A stretch of 64,000 nt of DNA from Herpetosiphonaceae bacterium (GTDB lineage Bacteria > Chloroflexota > Chloroflexia > Chloroflexales > Kallotenuaceae), in contig DASUTC010000265.1 of NCBI GenBank assembly GCA_036374795.1, positions 1 to 64,000 of the forward strand, given 5' to 3'. The translations under genes and the position numbers were made by a program. Below are positions 57,428 to 64,000 of the stretch, one piece after another. Position 1 is the first letter of the stretch. Each line of letters opens with the position of its first letter. A model generated the notes under the pieces. The model was not told the origin of the DNA. It was given only the letters and a program-made list of their open reading frames with translations, and made no database searches.

Positions 57428-57495
57428 GACATCCGTTACCGATGATGCTCGACCGACTGGGGGGTGGGCCGAGCGCCAAAGGTAACGGTTTTTTT
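57428..57495 (+). ncRNA. Candidate small structured RNA with its own promoter and terminator
   Basis: Extended -10 TGC-TATACT (57416-57424) puts a start near 57428-57431. CCGTTACC (57433-57440) pairs perfectly with GGTAACGG (57481-57488). Inside, GCTCG (57447-57451) pairs with CGAGC (57470-57474), and TTTTTTT follows (57489-57495). About 65 nt, ending 38 bp before the acsA -35. No known RNA family is recognised; it could also be simply the terminator of the DUF3830 gene. Confidence 0.5.
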
Positions 57496-57533
57496 ATATC
57501 CCACCGGGCGCTCCTCGACACCAGGCATCGCTT

Positions 57534-57563
57534 TTGACACATAGCCTGCACCCGACCTATAAT
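57534..57563 (+). promoter_or_regulatory. Sigma-70 promoter of acsA
   Basis: TTGACA (57534-57539), 18-nt spacer, TATAAT (57558-57563), about 60 bp before the acsA ATG. Confidence 0.85.
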
Positions 57564-57625
57564 CGAACCAGCCGCAGCCTGAATATGCTCCTGATGTATC
57601 TCATCATCGAGAGGAGTTCGTCTGT

Positions 57626-59593
<1,968 letters not shown>

Positions 59594-59667
59594 CTCGCTG
59601 CCCTCACATGCGCGCCCTCGCCTGTTGCGACAGGCGGGGGCGTCGCGTGCTCGCCGGATCAGCGGCG

Positions 59668-59750
59668 ACGGAGAACAAAAGAGCAAAGCGCCTCATGTCT
59701 TTATTCCCTTGTTCCGTGCTCGCCTGTTTCCTTGCTCCCCTGAACAAGGA
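59668..59750 (+). repeat. Modular intergenic repeat, copy 11 (A with inverted A)
   Basis: GACGGAGAACAAAAGAGC opens the copy, with TTCCCTTGTTCC and CCTTGCTCCCCTG (reverse A) behind. It lies between convergent acsA and ICMT-type genes. Confidence 0.5.
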
Positions 59751-59768
59751 CCCGCCGCGCAAGCCCTG

Positions 59769-60362
59769 TTACCCGATACGCGGCACGACGCGGCCCGTAC
59801 GCTCCATGTAGGCGCGGTAGGCATCGCCAAAGTGGTCGATCATCATCTGCTCCTCGCGCGGCACCCGCAGCAGGTAGAGCGGCAGAAAGAAAAGGAAGCT
59901 GGTCGGCCCCACGATCCAGTTCTGGAGCAGCAGCGATTGGGCGACGCACCAGAGCCACTGCGAGGCGTACATCGGGTGGCGGATCGAGCGGTACACGCCG
60001 TCGGTGACAAGCGCATGCTCCTCCGCTACCTGGAGCGTCGGCGACCAGTTGCGCCCCAGGTCCTCATGCGCGCGCCAGAAGAGCCACAGCGCGCACGCGA
60101 GAATCGCCGTGCCCGCGCCTCCGGCCCGCGCCCTCGCCTGTGCCGACCAGCGGTAATCGGCGCGGTCGAGCCAGGGCGTGAAGCTGTAGCACACGGGCAG
60201 AAAAAACATGCCGAGAAAGAGCACGGCCAGCACCCAGCGCTCTTGAGCGGTCACGCGCTCGTCGGTCATCGTCGTCTGGCGGCGCTGGCGTTCGTGGGGT
60301 AGCCGAATCACTATTTCCGCGATCACACCGCTGAGATACACCGCTTTGAGCAAACGATCCAT
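59769..60362 (-). CDS. Isoprenylcysteine carboxyl methyltransferase (ICMT/PEMT-like) membrane protein
   Basis: 197 residues with about five membrane helices. The SAM-binding signature is GVYRSIRHPMYASQWLW plus a C-terminal EEQMMIDHFGDAYRAYMERT, typical of the ICMT/PEMT superfamily. Bacterial members methylate unknown lipids or small molecules. An internal ATG (M32, TDERVTAQERWV) could be the real start, since the first 31 residues include another helix. Monocistronic. Confidence 0.85.
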   Translation of the reverse strand: MDRLLKAVYLSGVIAEIVIRLPHERQRRQTTMTDERVTAQERWVLAVLFLGMFFLPVCYSFTPWLDRADYRWSAQARARAGGAGTAILACALWLFWRAHEDLGRNWSPTLQVAEEHALVTDGVYRSIRHPMYASQWLWCVAQSLLLQNWIVGPTSFLFFLPLYLLRVPREEQMMIDHFGDAYRAYMERTGRVVPRIG

Positions 60363-60676
60363 CGCGTAGCCTCCTGCATAGCTGCACCTTAGTATGCCTC
60401 ACATTGTACGCCGCGCGCACCTGCGCGTCGCCTGTCCAATCGAGCCGTGCGCGGCACGTGATCGCGCAGATCGGGGATTGTCAAAGGCTTGACGTGTGGA
60501 GTACACTAAGATCTAACAACACTTCACTTCAAACTCCTTTTCCCAGACACATCGTTAATTCCCCCCACGAAGGCAAACTGCCACCGCACGATCGACCCTA
60601 CGTGGGATATGCTCAGGAGGAACGCCCCAGACTATGGCCGTAGCGGGTCAGGCGATATCTGAAAAGGAGCAAAGCC
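60363..60676. other. Intergenic region upstream of the ECF sigma factor
   Basis: 314 bp. It contains the candidate promoter at 60478-60507; otherwise nothing is recognised. Confidence 0.6.
60478..60507 (+). promoter_or_regulatory. Candidate promoter of the ECF sigma gene
   Basis: TTGTCA (60478-60483), 18-nt spacer, TACACT (60502-60507). The match to housekeeping consensus is moderate; the gene may instead be autoregulated. Confidence 0.45.
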
Positions 60677-61264
60677 ATGCCCAGCTTGAACGATCCTTCA
60701 CCGGCTATCGTCCGTGCGCGTGAAGGACAGCCCCAGGCCATTGGAGAATTGTACGGCAGCTATGCCGATCCGCTGTTTCGCTACTGCTACACGCGGCTCC
60801 ACGACCGGGAAGCTGCGCAGGATTGCGTGCAGGAAGTATTTGTCTGCGTCTGGAAAGGTATCAAAACCTTCGAGTACCGGGGCGAGATCTCCCTGATAGC
60901 CTGGCTCTACACGATCGCCAATAACGTTGTCGTCAGCTACATTCGCAAGCGGCAGCGCACCGACTCCATATCCCTGACGATCTCGCTACCCGTCGCCGAT
61001 GCGCGCAGCGCTGATCTTGCCAGCGCTATCTGTGATCGCCTGGTGATTCGTCAGGCGCTAGCAGAGCTGACCAGCGAGCAGCAGCATGTGGTCACGTTGA
61101 AGTTTTTTCTTGGCCTATCGAACCGCGAGATCGCAGCGGTGGTCCGGCGCTCGGAAGGCGCGGTCAAAGCGCTCCAGTACCGCGCGCTCCATCGGCTGTA
61201 TCAGATCCTGACAAACGAGCAGGTAAGCACGATCGCGGAGCATGGATTGACCGCATCGGCATGA
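60677..61264 (+). CDS. ECF-type RNA polymerase sigma factor
   Basis: 195 residues. Region 2 has IGELYGSYADPLFRYCYTRL and AAQDCVQEVFVCVWKGIKTF; region 4 has LTSEQQHVVTLKFFLGLSNR and EIAAVVRRSEGAVKALQYRA. ECF sigma factors are usually held by an adjacent anti-sigma factor, but none is seen on either side: the next gene, convergent, is a glycosyltransferase. AAAAGGAG lies before ATG 60677. Confidence 0.9.
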   Translation: MPSLNDPSPAIVRAREGQPQAIGELYGSYADPLFRYCYTRLHDREAAQDCVQEVFVCVWKGIKTFEYRGEISLIAWLYTIANNVVVSYIRKRQRTDSISLTISLPVADARSADLASAICDRLVIRQALAELTSEQQHVVTLKFFLGLSNREIAAVVRRSEGAVKALQYRALHRLYQILTNEQVSTIAEHGLTASA

Positions 61265-61329
61265 GCCAGAGCCAGATACTTGCTCAGGCGCAAACGCAGC
61301 CTGACACATGTGATGCGAGATTGGAAGGC

Positions 61330-62808
61330 TTAGCGCTGACAACTGCGGGACTGAGAGCAGAGTGTATACTGGATGAACACCCCTAAGAGCACCACATAGA
61401 GCGGATCGGTCCCGAAGCGAATACGATTGTTCTCGCCAATTTCAAACACCGTTGCGATGAGCGCCACGTACAGCAGATTGAAACACACATAGCCGATCAC
61501 GATTCGCTGATGGCTGCTCAGACGGATAGCAGCGTCGCGCCACACTGCCAGCTTTAGCCCGTTGACGACCAGCAAGGGCAGCCCAATCAACAGGAAGATG
61601 TAAAAAAACTGTGGCTGATCGGAATCAATCGGCACCAGCCCGGTCGCCAGAATATTGTACGGCACTTTACCATAGAGCAGATAGTTGTAGATAGTATCCA
61701 TAAGCCGGATACGCTGTTTATTTTTAGCTAAAAACTCTAAATCACTGCTTGTCTTGAAGTATCCAAAACTGGCACCGGAAAGACCAATCAAGAATGCCTG
61801 TGGATGATGACGCAGCACATACATCGCGTCCGTACGATACTGATGCGAAACTGCGACGATCGATATATGATTCAGATTCTTCGCGCCGGTTGATTTTCTA
61901 AGTTGGCTCAGCGCTGGAATATGGGCATATTGACGTGTCGCTCGATACTGCGCCGGATATGCCTCAGGCGCCGAGTATACATCGATCAAAGCGAGCGGCG
62001 AAAGTCTGTCGGCGGCTACTAGCTGCCGTAGCTGCGCCTCCGGCAATTGTCGTCCAGATATTTTCCATAAGCTCATGCCAAACCAGGAGCTCGCTGTACA
62101 TTCGCCAAAGAGAACAGCGTTCTTGAGGTAGAGCGAGCCGACAAACAGGCCCGGAATGATCAGCGCCAGCAGCAGCGTACGACGGTATTGCGGCAGCTTG
62201 ACGACAAGCGCAGCGCCGATCAAGACATAGTAGCCGATGTGAAACAGGCTGCGCATACCACACAGCAGCGCTAATGTTACAAAGAGCCCGCATGCATACC
62301 ACTGTTTGCCCGTGCTGAGAAACCGCTGCAACAGCAGCGTCGAGAGCGTCAGGATCGTAGCGATCGGAAACGTATAGAACAGCCAGTGCTCGTATAGCAC
62401 AAACGAGGGGCTGACCATCAGCGCCGTGCTCACGCCCAGCGCGATCAAGCGCGAAACGCCCAGCCCACGGCAGATCGAGAACACAGCCAGGTAGAGCACA
62501 AAGCCCAGGCCTAGATACACGCTTTGAAAGGCAATCCCCTCATTGCCCGGAAACACCTTCAGCATCCCCCCCAGGAACAAATTGAAGAGCGGCGGCTGGC
62601 TATGCAGATACCAGAGGCTTTCGAGGAGCCGCGCTCTGAGCAGCGCAGGGTCGAGGTAGTGCCAGCCCCAGACGAGCGGAAACGCATCGAAACGAATGCC
62701 CGCCGCAAAATACAGCGTATGCGCAGCGATGAACGCCAGGCTCATAGATACGAGCACGCCTCTCGCTGAGAGCGTATCGATACGGGTGGTCAACCGCCGC
62801 ATCATCAC
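61330..62808 (-). CDS. GT-C-type membrane glycosyltransferase (GT39/ArnT-like)
   Basis: 492 residues, about twelve membrane helices. SLAFIAAHTLYFAAGIRFDA followed by a long first loop with WYLHSQPPLFNLFLGGML resembles the catalytic loop of GT-C enzymes, which use polyprenyl-phosphate sugars. A soluble-looking stretch (about 255-350) holds WKISGRQLPEAQLRQLVAAD. The exact sugar and acceptor are unknown. Start choice between adjacent ATG codons (MMMRRL) is open. Convergent with the ECF sigma gene. Confidence 0.75.
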   Translation of the reverse strand: MMMRRLTTRIDTLSARGVLVSMSLAFIAAHTLYFAAGIRFDAFPLVWGWHYLDPALLRARLLESLWYLHSQPPLFNLFLGGMLKVFPGNEGIAFQSVYLGLGFVLYLAVFSICRGLGVSRLIALGVSTALMVSPSFVLYEHWLFYTFPIATILTLSTLLLQRFLSTGKQWYACGLFVTLALLCGMRSLFHIGYYVLIGAALVVKLPQYRRTLLLALIIPGLFVGSLYLKNAVLFGECTASSWFGMSLWKISGRQLPEAQLRQLVAADRLSPLALIDVYSAPEAYPAQYRATRQYAHIPALSQLRKSTGAKNLNHISIVAVSHQYRTDAMYVLRHHPQAFLIGLSGASFGYFKTSSDLEFLAKNKQRIRLMDTIYNYLLYGKVPYNILATGLVPIDSDQPQFFYIFLLIGLPLLVVNGLKLAVWRDAAIRLSSHQRIVIGYVCFNLLYVALIATVFEIGENNRIRFGTDPLYVVLLGVFIQYTLCSQSRSCQR

Positions 62809-63058
62809 ATCCTCCTGCTACAACCTTATGGCCGATCCCGGCGCAAGGCTAGGGTCTGAGGCATGGCTGTGATCAGGGTTGAAGCTGGATTGACGCACAA
62901 AGAGTCAGGGAGTGCCAATCGTTGAGAGGGTAAGACGGTAGCTCTAGTATAACCATCGAAGCAAGCGGCAAACACAACCAGGAACATGCTCCGGCACATA
63001 GCGCGCTACTCCACGGCATCGCTGATGCTGGCGTACGTACAGCACGAAAGGAGGCTCC

Positions 63059-64000
63059 ATGACGAAAGCGTCCGGCATCAACGTAGCGCTGCTTGCGCTG
63101 GCGCTTGGCTTGCTCGGCATGCCCGCGATCGAGGCGGAAACGCCGCCCGCGCTTCCACTCGCCGAAGAACGCAGGCGCTTCCTGCCGCTGATCTCGGCCA
63201 GCGCCGATCGCCTGCCCGATCCCACACCCACGCCATCGCCGCCGGATTTATCCTCGCCCTTCGGCATCGTGATGTACGGCAACGTCGATCAGACCAGCGG
63301 CGTACGTGAGATGCAGGCGGCTGGTGCCCGGCGTGTGAGCACCATGCTCGACTGGGCGGCGATCGAGCCTGCGGAAGGCGTATTCAACTGGTCGGGCTTT
63401 GATACAAAAGTGCAACACGCGCAGGCGGCGGGCATGGAGGTCTACGTGCTGTTCGTCAACGATCCGCCGTGGGCCTGGAAGCCGGATCGCTCGGCGACGA
63501 TTCCGGAGAAGCGGATCAATATTGTGCGCGCGATGGTTCGGCGCTACGATTGCGACGGCAGCGCGGACGCGCCCGGCCACCTGTGCATCCGCTACTGGTC
63601 GTTCTACGGCGAGCCCGACTATTACCGAGATTATTATCAGGACGATCCCGGCAGCAAGGGCTACTGGGGGCACCGGGGCAAAGAGTACGCCACGATGCTG
63701 GCAGGCGTTGCCGAGGTGATCCACGCGGAAGATCCGGACGCGCACGTGCTGATCGGCGGCATCGCCTACGACTGGTTCGAGTCGAGCGGCGGCCCGTTCG
63801 TTCGCTCGTTTCTGCCCGATGTGCTGGGCGAGCTTAACGCCAGCTTCGGCGGCGCGCGCCAGACGATCGACGCCGTAGCGGTTCACTACTACCCGCTTGA
63901 GTTTCCAAGCATCCGCGATAAAGTCCATGAGATTCGCGATATGATGCAAGCCCACGGCGTGGCCGATCTGCCGCTGCTGGTGCCTGAGGCGGGCTACTGG
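63059..64000 (+). CDS. Secreted GH39-like glycoside hydrolase (3' end cut by window)
   Basis: 314 residues visible. Signal peptide (about 1-26), a Pro/Thr linker, then a TIM-barrel start: PFGIVMYGNVDQTSGVREMQ, RRVSTMLDWAAIEPAEGVFN, EVYVLFVNDPPWAWKP. The acid/base candidate is Glu185 in YWSFYGEPDYY, a GEPD variant of the NEPx motif, and the nucleophile candidate is in LLVPEAGYW at the window edge. AAGGAGG precedes ATG 63059. It resembles the hydrolase domain of the fusion at 38127-41069. Confidence 0.8.
   Translation, partial: MTKASGINVALLALALGLLGMPAIEAETPPALPLAEERRRFLPLISASADRLPDPTPTPSPPDLSSPFGIVMYGNVDQTSGVREMQAAGARRVSTMLDWAAIEPAEGVFNWSGFDTKVQHAQAAGMEVYVLFVNDPPWAWKPDRSATIPEKRINIVRAMVRRYDCDGSADAPGHLCIRYWSFYGEPDYYRDYYQDDPGSKGYWGHRGKEYATMLAGVAEVIHAEDPDAHVLIGGIAYDWFESSGGPFVRSFLPDVLGELNASFGGARQTIDAVAVHYYPLEFPSIRDKVHEIRDMMQAHGVADLPLLVPEAGYW

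Larger units (their letters stand above)
57312..57625. other. Intergenic region between DUF3830 and acsA
   Basis: 314 bp holding two signals: an extended -10 (TGC-TATACT, 57416-57424) followed by a small structured unit ending in T7, and then the acsA promoter (57534-57563). Confidence 0.75.

Overview
The window looks like a chromosomal stretch of a GC-rich bacterium. The gene content fits the phylum Chloroflexota, class Chloroflexia (relatives of Herpetosiphon, Roseiflexus or Kallotenue). This rests on protein style, not on a marker-gene match: DUF5107 and DUF4342 proteins, a multi-GAF histidine kinase, CHAT/TPR and patatin/TPR proteins, GH39-like enzymes, and purine-rich repeats between genes. 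I see no rRNA, CRISPR array, insertion sequence or prophage.

Layout. 107-1630: a Ser/Thr kinase with a redoxin tail, interrupted by one in-frame TGA. 1892-5529: a secreted DUF5107 protein, tRNA-Gly(CCC), HU and a cyclophilin. 5607-16188: ClpB, a small membrane protein, a class A penicillin-binding protein, topoisomerase I, and TyrS behind an attenuator-like leader. 16250-18439: DUF4342, DUF507 and a sigma-70 factor. 18952-24293: a five-gene branched-chain amino-acid-type ABC operon (livK-H-M-G-F, minus strand). 24539-34355: a frameshifted CBS gene, a universal stress protein, a Na/Pi-type transporter, GlyA, a six-GAF histidine kinase, a small membrane protein and endonuclease III. 35164-46101: a subtilase, an SH3 protein, a glycoside hydrolase/O-antigen ligase fusion, a patatin-like lipase, methylglyoxal synthase, an MFS exporter and a small hypothetical protein. 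46233-49710: a methyltransferase, a DinB protein, two alpha/beta hydrolases and an MFS remnant. 49863-55055: a CLCA-like zincin candidate divergent from a TPR-CHAT caspase-like protein. 55290-59593: an MHS transporter, DUF3830 and acetyl-CoA synthetase, with a candidate small RNA between the last two. 59769-64000: an ICMT-type methyltransferase, an ECF sigma factor, a GT-C membrane glycosyltransferase and the 5' part of a GH39-like protein.

Two observations stand out. First, the in-frame TGA in the kinase-redoxin gene lies exactly at the first position of the redoxin CxxC motif, giving U-A-A-C. It is followed 21 nt later by a GGU loop on a perfect 7-bp stem, matching the usual geometry of a bacterial SECIS. 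The simplest reading is a new type of selenoprotein: a membrane kinase with an extracytoplasmic redox-active selenocysteine domain. Second, tyrS is preceded by a consensus promoter, a 25-codon leader ORF containing Tyr-Ala-Tyr-Ala-Tyr, and mutually exclusive antiterminator and terminator hairpins. This is the classical layout of ribosome-mediated attenuation.

A third, genome-scale feature is a modular repeat family with at least eleven copies between genes. Its blocks are AAC-rich, GGGTGCC-rich, CCCTCTCC-rich and TTGAAAC-rich, mostly in a fixed order.
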